DNA of 64,000 bases from Burkholderiaceae bacterium. GTDB lineage: Bacteria > Pseudomonadota > Gammaproteobacteria > Burkholderiales > Burkholderiaceae_B. The stretch spans positions 1 to 64,000 of the forward strand of contig SCSG01000036.1 in NCBI GenBank assembly GCA_004322135.1, read 5' to 3'. This document shows positions 1-9,338 of this stretch, piece after piece; position 1 is the first letter of the stretch, and each line of letters opens with the position of its first letter. The notes under the pieces are model-generated. The model was not told the origin of the DNA. It saw only the letters and a list, made by a program, of their open reading frames with translations, and did not search any database. The position numbers and the translations under genes were made by a program.

Positions 1-287
1 GCCGGCAGCATCGCCAGTACCACGATCACCAGCAACACACCGCCCGCGATCCGGTTCAGCAGTTGCGGGTCGGGGCCGAGTGCGAACGGGAACAGCGCGG
101 CCACGATGACCGCATACAGAAGTGGCAGAAACAGCTCGCCACGGCGTCGCCACGCCAGCACGAAATCGCGTCGCCGCAACGCGCGACAAGCGCTCCATGC
201 GTTGGGCGACCCGGAAGCGGTGCAATGATTTGCCGTCATCGTGCCGAGTCGGGCTGTTGGCAGGAGGGTGGCGGGATCTTGCGTCAT
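1..287 (-). CDS. ccmB: Cytochrome c maturation protein CcmB, N-terminal part (runs off window)
   Basis: This is the N-terminal ~95 residues of the heme-exporter membrane subunit CcmB, which works with CcmA (ABC ATPase) and CcmC in cytochrome c biogenesis at the inner membrane. The frame opens with ATG at 287, a few bases after the ccmA stop, with a second in-frame ATG at 239. The translation contains the family-like run RRRDFVLAWRRRGELFLPLL, then a hydrophobic helix and the loop GPDPQLLNRIAGGV, which is typical of CcmB. The gene is cut by the window edge. Translational coupling to ccmA is inferred from the spacing. Either ATG could be the start; the family usually begins close to the second one. 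Confidence 0.85.
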   Translation of the reverse strand, partial: MTQDPATLLPTARLGTMTANHCTASGSPNAWSACRALRRRDFVLAWRRRGELFLPLLYAVIVAALFPFALGPDPQLLNRIAGGVLLVIVVLAMLP

Positions 288-295
288 CACGGGGT

Positions 296-934
296 TCACG
301 CCGATAAACGCACATGGCGCGCGCCTGAATTTGCGAAGCGCACCGCGCCATGGCTGGTGACCAGCGCCGCGCCGCCGCGTGCACAGTGATCGGCGATCAG
401 CGTGTTCACGAGGTCGATGCCGTGCCGATCGAGGTTGGCGTAGGGTTCGTCCAGCAGCCACAGATCTCCTGCCAGCAACAGCAAACGCGCCAGTCCGACA
501 CGCCTTTTCTGCCCCGCGGACAGGCTGCGCAATGGCTCGTCGATCCACGCACTGATCCCGACCGCTTCCAACACGGATTCGGCCGTGGCGACTGTGCGCA
601 CTCCGTAAAGGCCTGACAGGTAATCCAGATTTTCCCGCGCGCTGAGCGATTCGTTCATGCCCACACGATGCCCCAGCAACAGCGTGCGGCCATTGCGGCT
701 ATCGTGTGAGGCGAGCGCACCCTCGAAACGGATCTCGCCTGCTCCCGGTGGCAGCAACCCTGCCAATACCCGCAGCAGGGTGGTCTTGCCGGATCCGTTG
801 TCACCCTCGACCAGCAAGGTCTCGCCTCGGTCCACACTGAAATCCAATGGTCCGAATATGGGCTCGTCATTGCGCGAAAATGCAAGACGCTGCGCCGAAA
901 GCAGCGGCGCGACGGTGGCGTTGGGGGGTGTCAT
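296..934 (-). CDS. ccmA: Heme exporter ATP-binding protein CcmA
   Basis: Cytoplasmic ATPase of the CcmABCD complex, which drives release of holo-CcmE during cytochrome c maturation. At 212 residues it has the small size usual for CcmA. Visible motifs in order are Walker A (GDNGSGKTT, near residue 43), the ABC signature LSAGQKRR, Walker B LWLLDEP followed by YANLD, and the switch histidine in LVTSHG. It precedes ccmB by a few bases, so the two are co-transcribed. The gene lies directly next to degenerate sequence at 935-1312, so the accessory insertion abuts the upstream side of this operon and its native promoter may have been displaced. Confidence 0.93.
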   Translation of the reverse strand: MTPPNATVAPLLSAQRLAFSRNDEPIFGPLDFSVDRGETLLVEGDNGSGKTTLLRVLAGLLPPGAGEIRFEGALASHDSRNGRTLLLGHRVGMNESLSARENLDYLSGLYGVRTVATAESVLEAVGISAWIDEPLRSLSAGQKRRVGLARLLLLAGDLWLLDEPYANLDRHGIDLVNTLIADHCARGGAALVTSHGAVRFANSGARHVRLSA

Positions 935-1312
935 GATTGCAACCGCATATTGTCATGGTGCAGCGTGTTATTGACTCTGCCATTATACAGTATCAAGTGA
1001 AGTCTCTTCCAACGAGGTAAGAGCCTGACGGGGTAGGCGCCTGACGCACAGGGTCGATTATTGCCAACATGGTGATCGACATGAACGAGTCTCAAGTGCG
1101 TAAGCTGGCGCAGGTACGTAAGGTGCTTGCCGGAACGGCCGTACTGAAGTTCCAGTGTGCCCCGGACGACGCCGGGCACTGACGACGTTGATCGCCAAGT
1201 ACGCCAAGAACAACCCTTACGACAAAGATAAATAGTAGATGTAACCTATAGTGAGTGTGCTTATATAACGTGTACTCATTTAGCGTCTATTCATAGCATA
1301 TCGGGGATATAA
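935..1312. other. Junction region upstream of ccmA without an intact gene
   Basis: About 380 bp between ccmA and the truncated regulator. It holds the 37-codon transposase-like fragment at 1069-1182, and after it another short run reading LIAKYAKNNPYDKDK and ending in a stop near 1232. The stretch 1233-1312 is AT-rich with no recognisable gene. A minus-strand frame at 931-1179 has no family resemblance and was not called. The region looks like insertion debris. Confidence 0.5.
1069..1182 (+). pseudogene. N-terminal fragment of an integrase-core transposase-like protein
   Basis: A 37-codon frame reads MNESQVRKLAQVRKVLAGTA and continues VLKFQCAPDDAGH before a stop. The phrase with LAQVR, VLAGT and a charged DD segment resembles the start of long DDE integrase-core transposases that occur in betaproteobacteria, but those are several hundred residues long. 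No catalytic DDE region follows. I interpret it as a remnant left by deletion. The family match is from memory of the N-terminal pattern, so confidence is modest. Confidence 0.4.
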
Positions 1313-1543
1313 ATGACAGACACATACCACCAACATCTCCCCTTATTTCAGGAACAACCCGCGCTTATCAACGGAATAGCTCGCAGCTATGTTAGCGGGG
1401 TAGAGCGAGGGCAGCGCAACATTTCACTTCTGAACATCCTGCGTCTGGCTCAAGCCCTGAACTTACCGCTGATCGCTTTATTGGAGCCGCCTGAGCAAAA
1501 AGAGTCGTTTCGTTCACGGCCAACTCCGGTTGCCATCACGTAA
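1313..1543 (+). pseudogene. Truncated XRE-type helix-turn-helix regulator
   Basis: A 76-codon frame whose middle (residues about 24-58) matches the second half of a Cro/CI-type HTH domain: RSYVSGVERGQRNISLLNIL followed by RLAQALNLPLIALLEP. The first two helices, which normally precede RSYVSGVE with a conserved RxxRxxxGxSQ-type segment, are missing and replaced by unrelated sequence (MTDTYHQHLPLFQEQPALIN). It therefore looks like a regulator whose 5' end was replaced by a rearrangement. ATG at 1313 follows a weak purine-rich tract, so some expression is possible, but DNA binding is unlikely. Confidence 0.6.
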
Positions 1544-1593
1544 AGTGGTTCGGTTACCAGGGGCCCCTTCGAAGCAATTGTTCTCCCTCGCGT

Positions 1594-2790
1594 TTACCAC
1601 CCGATTTTATGATGCTCTTCGGTTTCGCGATGCCGCGCATCATCGGAGGAGTGCAGGTAGGTATTGGTTGTGCTGATGGACTCGTGCCCCAGGTTATCCC
1701 GCACATGGCGCAGATCCACCTGGTTATTGGCCATGTGGGAGCCTGCCGTGTGGCGTAGCCAGTGAGCGGAGGCTTGTTCCACCCGCTGCACTTTCGATTC
1801 CAAGTCGGCGCCGCGCGCTCGGATTCGGTCAGCCGCGCTCTTAAAGACCTGCTTGACAATCGCGTGAACGGCAGCCCGTGTCAAGGCGCGCGTTTGCCGA
1901 CCGATCGGTAGCAAAAGCGGGGTGGTTTCATCGAGGTTAGGCAAGGGCGCCAGGCTCTTTTCACGTCGATAACGCGCCAACTCCACCATGAGCTCGTGGG
2001 TCGCCGGGATGATCCGGGTTTTCTCGCCTTTACCGGTGACTTCCAGCCACCAGCGCTCTTCGCCGTCTTTGTCCCGTCGGCAAAAAAAACCGCCCATCCT
2101 GTTTTGAGTCACTTCCGAAATACGCAGCCCACAGAGGTACAACAACGAAAACAACCAGCGCAGCCGAAAATAGTGCTCCCGCTCACGCTCAGACTCGCGC
2201 GGCAAGGCATCAATAGCCAGTTTTACCTCTGTCCACGCCTCGTCATCCAGATAGCGCGTCACGCGCGGCTTGGGCTTACGGGCGCGCTGGCGCGAGAGCG
2301 ATAACGGATTGCCCGCCAGGTAGCCGGCTGTCACCAGCCAGGCAAACATGGAATTCAGAATAAGGATGGCTTGGCGCCGACTCGTGGGGGCCAACGGCCC
2401 CGCAAAGGGACGCCAATCGGCGTGCGTGCGGGCGACCTTGCGACCGGAGCGCAGGACCCATTGGGCGGCGGGCTGGGGATCGCTCAAGAACTGTTGATAC
2501 ACCAGTAAATCCTCGTGCGTGAGCGAGGATACCGGTTTTTGCATCGCCACGGTGGACCACAGCAGGAGGCGCTCGGCTTCCTTGCGGTAGTTACTCAAGG
2601 TGTTGGGGGAGTCGATGAACCGGGCCAGCCAGGCCGTGATGGCATCGACATCAGTGGTGGCGGCAATCTGGGGCCGATTGCCCATGGCCCGATTCGTACC
2701 GGCGCGACCGTCCAGCCCTGGTGAAACACGCATGGCCTCGAAGGACGAGGGCGGGACAAGCGCTGCGGGCGATTCATTTTTAGGAGTCAT
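1594..2790 (-). CDS. Tyrosine recombinase / integrase
   Basis: Site-specific recombinase of the phage-integrase family, about 398 residues. It has a SAM-like core-binding N-terminal domain (around residues 45-160) and a C-terminal catalytic domain. Catalytic residues are visible: Arg in CGLRISEV (about 223), His and Arg in HWLRHT (about 343 and 346), His in LGHE (369) and the nucleophile Tyr in TTNTYLH (378). A GTG at 2820 would lengthen it by ten codons but touches the inverted repeat at 2822-2867, so ATG 2790 is preferred. It is divergent from the KfrA-like gene and shares its control region. It probably mobilises the 1.2-6.2 kb element; the target site is not proven. Confidence 0.9.
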   Translation of the reverse strand: MTPKNESPAALVPPSSFEAMRVSPGLDGRAGTNRAMGNRPQIAATTDVDAITAWLARFIDSPNTLSNYRKEAERLLLWSTVAMQKPVSSLTHEDLLVYQQFLSDPQPAAQWVLRSGRKVARTHADWRPFAGPLAPTSRRQAILILNSMFAWLVTAGYLAGNPLSLSRQRARKPKPRVTRYLDDEAWTEVKLAIDALPRESEREREHYFRLRWLFSLLYLCGLRISEVTQNRMGGFFCRRDKDGEERWWLEVTGKGEKTRIIPATHELMVELARYRREKSLAPLPNLDETTPLLLPIGRQTRALTRAAVHAIVKQVFKSAADRIRARGADLESKVQRVEQASAHWLRHTAGSHMANNQVDLRHVRDNLGHESISTTNTYLHSSDDARHRETEEHHKIGW

Positions 2791-2821
2791 AACGAGCTCG
2801 ATGTAATTAGCAGAACGCACT

Positions 2822-2867
2822 TTCTCACTTATTTGACATTATAACGGTAATGTCAAATTAGTGAGAA
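2822..2867. promoter_or_regulatory. Large inverted repeat, probable divergent operator/promoter
   Basis: Two 20-bp arms (2822-2841 and 2848-2867) are reverse complements with one mismatch, separated by 6 bp. Each arm contains TTGACATTA, so a -35-like TTGACA faces outward on both strands. It sits between the integrase start and the KfrA-like start. The arrangement fits an operator through which the KfrA-like protein represses both genes, as KfrA does on plasmids by binding inverted repeats at its own promoter. A TATAAT at 2877-2882 could be the -10 for the rightward gene. Confidence 0.7.
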
Positions 2868-2925
2868 GGGGAGTCATATAATTAACGTATTACGTAGTAT
2901 TATTTATTGAATCATTTGACGGATT

Positions 2926-3999
2926 ATGGCCATGGTCAAGGATATCGCCACAGATATCACCACTGATGCGGCGCTTTCGCGCGATGTCGAGGCCTTACGC
3001 GAGCGCTTCACCCAGACCCAAGAACTGTATCGTGAGGTCTGTGCGCTACTGTTTTTCCGGTATGGCATCACACCCACGGCCAATAAGCTTTATCAACTGG
3101 TGCGCAAGGGCAGCATGAGTGCGCCGGCCGACGCGCTGACCAAATTCTGGGGAGATCTGCGAGAAAAGAGCCGCACGCGCATCGAGCATCCCGATTTGCC
3201 GGAAGTCTTGAAGAGCGTCGCGGGCGAACTTATGGCCACGCTCTGGACAAACGCCCAGGCGGCGGCCCAAGAGTCGCTGGCGGCGTACCATGCTGAAGCC
3301 CAGGAAAGGGTGCTCCAGGCAAAAGCAGCTGTTGTTGCAGCGGAAGCAGAACGGGATGCGGAGCGACTAACGGCGCAACGCGTCAGGAGCGACCTTGAGG
3401 TGGCAGAGAAACACCTAGGCACCCAGCGTGAAGCGCTTGCGGTTGCCGAAGAAACTTGCTCCTCGTTGCTCATGAGGCTTGAGGAGCTAAAGCATGAAAA
3501 GGCGGCGTTACAGCGGCAGTTGGAAGACTCACGTCGCGAATTGACCGTTGAACTCGACAAATTACGCACCGCGATGCAGTTAACCGATGAACGCTCTCGA
3601 TCCGCTGAAAAGCGTATGCTGCTGGATATGGATCGTGAGCGCACCGCCTCGGCCAGGCTCCAAAAAGAGCTTGAAACCCATACGGCCGCGTCGGTGCGTG
3701 CGGTTGACCTGCATCGGCAAGAGCTGAGTTCCCTGCAACAAACGCTGGGCGATAGCCGTCAAAAAAATGGCGAGTTAGAGGGAACCTTGCAAGCAGTGAT
3801 TGCCAGTCGCGATGATGCCTTACGGGACATAAAAGCAATACAGGCTCGATTAAATGAGGCCAGCACACAAGCAACCATATTCCGCACTCGGTCGGAGGAG
3901 CTTCTTTCTAGGCTGGAAGAAACACAACAATTTCTTAAGAAAGAGCAGAGTGCCAAAACACCGGCGCGATCTAAGCAACGAACACCCAGATCGGCATAA
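2926..3999 (+). CDS. KfrA-like DNA-binding coiled-coil protein
   Basis: A protein of 357 residues. Residues about 17-125 match the KfrA N-terminal DNA-binding domain: LYREVCALLFFRYGITPTAN, then KLYQLVRKGSMSAPADALTKFW. The rest (about 125-340) is a long heptad-rich coiled coil full of Ala, Glu, Arg and Gln, ending in a basic tail (KTPARSKQRTPRSA). Plasmid KfrA proteins are autorepressors that also help segregation. Here the gene is paired head-to-head with an integrase and follows a palindrome, so a role as element regulator or excision cofactor is inferred. A GTG at 2935 is an alternative start. Confidence 0.8.
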   Translation: MAMVKDIATDITTDAALSRDVEALRERFTQTQELYREVCALLFFRYGITPTANKLYQLVRKGSMSAPADALTKFWGDLREKSRTRIEHPDLPEVLKSVAGELMATLWTNAQAAAQESLAAYHAEAQERVLQAKAAVVAAEAERDAERLTAQRVRSDLEVAEKHLGTQREALAVAEETCSSLLMRLEELKHEKAALQRQLEDSRRELTVELDKLRTAMQLTDERSRSAEKRMLLDMDRERTASARLQKELETHTAASVRAVDLHRQELSSLQQTLGDSRQKNGELEGTLQAVIASRDDALRDIKAIQARLNEASTQATIFRTRSEELLSRLEETQQFLKKEQSAKTPARSKQRTPRSA

Positions 4000-4263
4000 C
4001 TGCTGTTTTCGTTTCGGTTGGGCGGATGGATCTACTCGGCATTTTGCTCCTTACCTGGCTAACGGTTTAATTACGTTTTGTTGTGTTAGCATTTGAAATA
4101 AGAATTAATTTTTGATTTCAATTTATAGAGATCAGGCTCAACAATTAGCATCTCGTGTCTTCGTCGCTTGCAGGGCTAATTACAAGTTTAAGATCATTCG
4201 CGTTTCCGGATTTTGTCATTTCGCGAGGATGGTTAGTGTTGTAAAGATCACAAAGGAGCTTTT

Positions 4264-5160
4264 ATGTCAGTAATTAAGAGTTTTGCCGTGGGAGCAGGGG
4301 ATATGTTCTATATTCGCCACAATAGCGACAACTTCACTATCATTGATTGCGATCTCAGCAACGAAAACGCTGGCCGATTCATTAACGAAATGAAGAACGC
4401 ATCTATAGATAAAGGTATCTCCAGATTCATATGCACTCATCCTGATGAAGATCATTTCGGTGGCATACACCTTCTCGATAATGCAATGCCGATTAATAAC
4501 TTTTATGTCGTAAAAAACCAAGCCATTAAGGACGTAAAAACTGAATCATTCATACGCTATTGCAAACTTCGCGACGGGGATAAGGCCTTTTACCTTTATA
4601 AAAGTTGCACTAGGAAGTGGATGAATCAAGGTGATGAAACTCGGGACCAATCTGGTATTAGTATCCTCTGGCCGGATACATCGAATAGTTTCTTCAACGA
4701 TGCATTGACAGAGTGCAATTCGGGAAGTAGCTTTAACAACACTTCAGCCGTGATTCGATACAGTCTTCAGGATGGGGCAAGTTTCCTATGGCTTGGGGAC
4801 CTCGAAACCGAATTTATGGAAAATATAGTCGACAGCATCGACTTGGCGAAAACGACTGTAGTTTTCGCTTCTCACCACGGACGCGCATCTGGAAAGATTC
4901 CAAATTCTTGGTTGGAGAAACTCGACCCACAGATTATCGTTATCGGTGAGGCGCCATCCCGCCACCTTAATTATTACACCGGATACAAAACCATTACTCA
5001 GAACAGCGCAGGGGACATCACAATGGACTGCGTTGAAGATAAAGTCCACTTCTATGTTTCTAATACGAACTACACCCACGGCGGGTTAACCGATGAAGGC
5101 AAGTCAAATTATTCGAATTACATTGGGAGTATCACCGTTGAAACTGAGTACACCCTTTAA
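4264..5160 (+). CDS. Metallo-beta-lactamase-fold hydrolase, ComEC-like (function unknown)
   Basis: A soluble 298-residue protein with no signal peptide. It has the MBL metal-site pattern: VGAGDMFYI near the N-terminus as in ComEC-type MBL domains, THPDEDHFGG with His59, Asp61, Asp63 and His64, the bridging Asp179 in LGDLE, and SHHG at 203-206. Stand-alone members of this branch are hydrolases of phosphodiester or related bonds; the substrate here is unknown. ATG 4264 follows a strong AAAGGAG at 4251-4257. Base composition is clearly more AT-rich than the flanking metal genes, which suggests transfer. The membrane-protein gene follows 66 bp downstream on the same strand, making a likely two-gene unit. 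Confidence 0.8.
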   Translation: MSVIKSFAVGAGDMFYIRHNSDNFTIIDCDLSNENAGRFINEMKNASIDKGISRFICTHPDEDHFGGIHLLDNAMPINNFYVVKNQAIKDVKTESFIRYCKLRDGDKAFYLYKSCTRKWMNQGDETRDQSGISILWPDTSNSFFNDALTECNSGSSFNNTSAVIRYSLQDGASFLWLGDLETEFMENIVDSIDLAKTTVVFASHHGRASGKIPNSWLEKLDPQIIVIGEAPSRHLNYYTGYKTITQNSAGDITMDCVEDKVHFYVSNTNYTHGGLTDEGKSNYSNYIGSITVETEYTL

Positions 5161-5226
5161 CAGAGAGGTGCCGCCGAGACGGCAGGCAATATCAAAATCC
5201 TTCAATAACTCATGGCCAGCTAATCC

Positions 5227-6033
5227 GTGACATCTGTATTTGAGTTGGTCAAAGACCCATACGAACGCAAGGCGCGTGTAATCCCCGGTCTGTTGGTTGC
5301 CCTGCCACTACTTGTTCCGCTGCTGTGCGTTTACGGCCCAAAACATCCCATTCTTACAAGCGTCATGGGCCTTTTAGGTGGTTGTGGAGCGATTTATGCA
5401 CTTGCAAGCGTAGCGCGTGGGCGTGGAAAGAAATTAGAAGAAATACTTGTCAAAAAATGGGGAGGCATGCCCACTACGATCGCCTTGCGTCATCGCGATA
5501 ATTTTTTAGATGGAGTCAGCAAACAGCGCTACCATACAGCGATTGTGGATAAGCTTGGGATCGCCATGCCGACTGCGTTAGAGGAGGCTACGAACCCATC
5601 GGAAGCCGATGGCATATATACCGGGGCGACGCGGCAACTGCGAGAACTTACTCGTTCTGATAAGCACCTCCTGTTGAAGGAGAACATTGCCTATGGATTT
5701 CATCGCAATATGGTAGCGATGAAGTCGGTTGGAATATTCTCCTGTGCTCTGGGCATCATCTACGGATTGCTAATTGCAAAAATTTTGGAAATTAGCCCAA
5801 TTCGTTTTGTCATTACTCGGTTTGCTAACCCTGGTTTGCCCGCGGGCCTAACTCTACTAATTTCGGCCGCGCTGCTTCTTTCTTGGCTGTTCTATTTTGA
5901 CAAGGATGTTGTCAAGCGCATGGGCTTTGTCTATGCGGAGCGATTATTCGAATGTCTGATTTCCCTGCGCTCACTTCGAAAACGAGCAGTACGACCGGCC
6001 TCCGCTGGTAGAGAAGACGCAGGGTCTGAGTAA
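5227..6033 (+). CDS. Four-transmembrane-helix protein, partner of the MBL enzyme
   Basis: I do not recognise a named family. The 268-residue product has two hydrophobic helices near the N-terminus (about 18-36 and 41-63), a polar middle of about 100 residues, and two more helices (about 166-188 and 206-224), then a basic tail. This 2+2 topology recalls membrane effector proteins of bacterial immune operons, but that is inference only. The chosen start is GTG 5227; there is no strong ribosome binding site, so translation may depend on the upstream MBL gene. It is the last gene before the repeat cluster and the dif-like site. Confidence 0.6.
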   Translation: MTSVFELVKDPYERKARVIPGLLVALPLLVPLLCVYGPKHPILTSVMGLLGGCGAIYALASVARGRGKKLEEILVKKWGGMPTTIALRHRDNFLDGVSKQRYHTAIVDKLGIAMPTALEEATNPSEADGIYTGATRQLRELTRSDKHLLLKENIAYGFHRNMVAMKSVGIFSCALGIIYGLLIAKILEISPIRFVITRFANPGLPAGLTLLISAALLLSWLFYFDKDVVKRMGFVYAERLFECLISLRSLRKRAVRPASAGREDAGSE

Positions 6034-6049
6034 AGTTACCACGAAGTGA

Positions 6050-6184
6050 AGTTCGGAACTAAAGTTAGCGAGTAGGCGATAAGCATCAATTTGCCGACGT
6101 TAGTTTTGGAAGTAAATTCGGCACGAAGATGCAAAACATCAATGTGCTAAATTTAGTTCCCAATCCGTGCAGTAATTTAGTTCC
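6050..6184. repeat. Cluster of imperfect repeats (GGAACTAAA / TTTAGTTCC)
   Basis: GGAACTAAA occurs at 6055-6063 and its reverse complement TTTAGTTCC at 6152-6160 and 6176-6184. A degenerate palindromic version (TTAGTTTTGGAAGTAAA) lies at 6100-6116. AGTTCGGAACT at 6050-6060 is itself a palindrome. There is also an imperfect direct repeat with a 53-bp period: CATCAATTTGC at 6084 and CATCAATGTGC at 6137, each followed by a TTAGTT motif. The cluster separates the membrane-protein gene from dif. It could hold integrase arm sites, cassette junctions or protein-binding iterons. Confidence 0.6.
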
Positions 6185-6236
6185 GAGCGCTCCAGCGTTA
6201 AATTATTGTCCAGCCCAGCGCGACGAACCATTAATA

Positions 6237-6264
6237 AATACGCATAATGTATATTATGTTAAAT
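6237..6264 (+). other. dif: dif-like XerC/XerD recombination site
   Basis: The 28 bp match the Escherichia coli dif site, as I recall it, at 25 positions. The XerD-side arm TTATGTTAAAT (6254-6264) and the central TGTATA (6248-6253) are identical. The XerC-side arm reads AATACGCATAA (6237-6247) and differs from GGTGCGCATAA at three outer positions. dif is the chromosome-dimer resolution site in the terminus region, and mobile elements that exploit XerCD use the same sequence. Only one copy was found in the window, so it may be the chromosomal dif or one end of a dif-inserted element. Confidence 0.85.
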
Positions 6265-6362
6265 AATAAATTTCAGTAAGCGACGAGGATCCAACTCGAC
6301 TTTGCGATCGCAGATGACACAACCCGTGGTGCGGCCCATCCGGCGCCTTTCGCATTGCACGA

Positions 6363-8356
<1,994 letters not shown>

Positions 8357-8391
8357 GATGCCGTCCTTTTGCCAATTCGCTCGATGCTGTA

Positions 8392-8422
8392 AGCTTATTT
8401 CCGTAGTCATCTACGGAGTCAA
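8392..8422 (-). promoter_or_regulatory. MerR-controlled mer promoter and operator
   Basis: Read on the minus strand: -35 TTGACT (8417-8422), a 19-bp spacer and -10 TAAGCT (8392-8397). The overlong 19-bp spacer is the hallmark of MerR-twisted promoters. A perfect 7-bp inverted repeat TCCGTAG/CTACGGA (8400-8417) fills the spacer, as in classical mer operators. It lies between divergent merR and merC. Confidence 0.93.
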
Positions 8423-8427
8423 GCGTT

Positions 8428-8835
8428 ATGGGTCACGACTCGGAAAACCTTACCATCGGCACCTTCGCGAAGGCGGCGGGAGTCCATGTGGAGACGATCC
8501 GCTTTTATCAGCACAGGGGATTGCTGCCTACTCCCAATCGACCATACGGTGGCATTCGTCGTTACAGCAGCACGGACGTAGCACGGGTAAAATTCGTAAA
8601 GTCGGGCCAGCGATTAGGGTTCAGCCTTGACGAGATTGGCCAACTCCTGACTTTGGAGGATGGCACCCACTGCAGCGACGCGGCCGAGCTTGCTGCACAG
8701 CGGCTGAGCGACGTGCGTGCCAAACTGGCCGATCTGACCCGGATCGAGGCAGCTCTATCCAGGCTAGTCAGCGAGTGTCACGCCGTCCAAGGCAATGTGT
8801 CATGTCCGCTGATCGCTGCTCTACAGCAACGCTAA
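8428..8835 (+). CDS. merR: Mercury-responsive regulator MerR
   Basis: Hg(II)-sensing transcription factor of 135 residues. The N-terminal winged HTH ([20 protein letters not shown]) is followed by a dimerisation helix. The three Hg-binding cysteines fall exactly at the classical positions Cys82, Cys117 and Cys126 (GTHCSDA and [15 protein letters not shown]), which identifies it as a true MerR rather than another family member. It is divergent from merC-merA and the shared spacer carries its operator. It represses without Hg and activates by DNA untwisting with Hg. Confidence 0.96.
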   Translation: MGHDSENLTIGTFAKAAGVHVETIRFYQHRGLLPTPNRPYGGIRRYSSTDVARVKFVKSGQRLGFSLDEIGQLLTLEDGTHCSDAAELAAQRLSDVRAKLADLTRIEAALSRLVSECHAVQGNVSCPLIAALQQR

Positions 8836-8919
8836 CCCTTTGCGAAGGCAGACGATCTGCGTGAATTCGCCCGTGAAGAAGGATGGCTGAGGTCGAAAGG
8901 TGGACGGGACACTCGCGTT

Positions 8920-9336
8920 TCAGCGGTCTGCCGGAGCTTCAAGCTCCTTGATGATTGGGCACTCTGGCCTGTCATCACCGTTGCATCGTCGCGCAAGATC
9001 CACGAGAGTATTCCTGATCGCCGCCAGGTTCGCAATCTTGCCATCAAGGTCGGCAAGATACCTGAGCGCAACGCGTTTGACGTCTTTGCTTGCGCGGTTG
9101 CGGTCCCGATAGAGCGACAGCAGCTCGCTGATGTCTTCCAGAGAAAAGCCAAGGTGACGCGCCTTGGCAACAAAACGCAAGATCTGCACATCGGCCTGCG
9201 AGTAGGTCCGATAACGGTTTTCGTGGCGGCGTGCGCGGTCGATAATCCCATTCTGCTCATAATATCGAATGGTTTTTGGAGGCAAGCCGGACAGAGCCGC
9301 TATCGCGCCGATCGTGAGTTCTTTGGCAGGTTGCAT
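8920..9336 (-). CDS. cueR: Copper-responsive MerR-family regulator CueR
   Basis: 138 residues from ATG 9336, which lies two bases past the copA stop, so it is the last gene of the copper operon. The HTH (IAALSGLPPKTIRYYEQNGI) is followed by a dimerisation helix and the Cu(I)-binding loop RCNGDDRPECPII, with Cys118 and Cys126 in the spacing of CueR. It probably activates the operon from the promoter upstream of the chaperone gene. The longer frame to 9498 lies inside copA and is not used. Confidence 0.93.
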   Translation of the reverse strand: MQPAKELTIGAIAALSGLPPKTIRYYEQNGIIDRARRHENRYRTYSQADVQILRFVAKARHLGFSLEDISELLSLYRDRNRASKDVKRVALRYLADLDGKIANLAAIRNTLVDLARRCNGDDRPECPIIKELEAPADR

Positions 9337-9338
9337 AA

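Larger units (their letters stand above)
6034..6362. other. Non-coding region between the accessory element and merA
   Basis: 329 bp with no convincing gene on either strand. It contains the repeat cluster (6050-6184) and the dif-like site (6237-6264). The ~100 bp after dif up to the merA stop shows nothing recognisable, and no strong terminator for merA was seen. Confidence 0.7.

Noticed and set aside
1183-4263. Search for a second dif-like site at the left side of the integrase element
   Set aside because: No sequence with the TGTATA centre and flanking arms was found by eye in 900-4300, so a two-ended dif insertion is not demonstrated.
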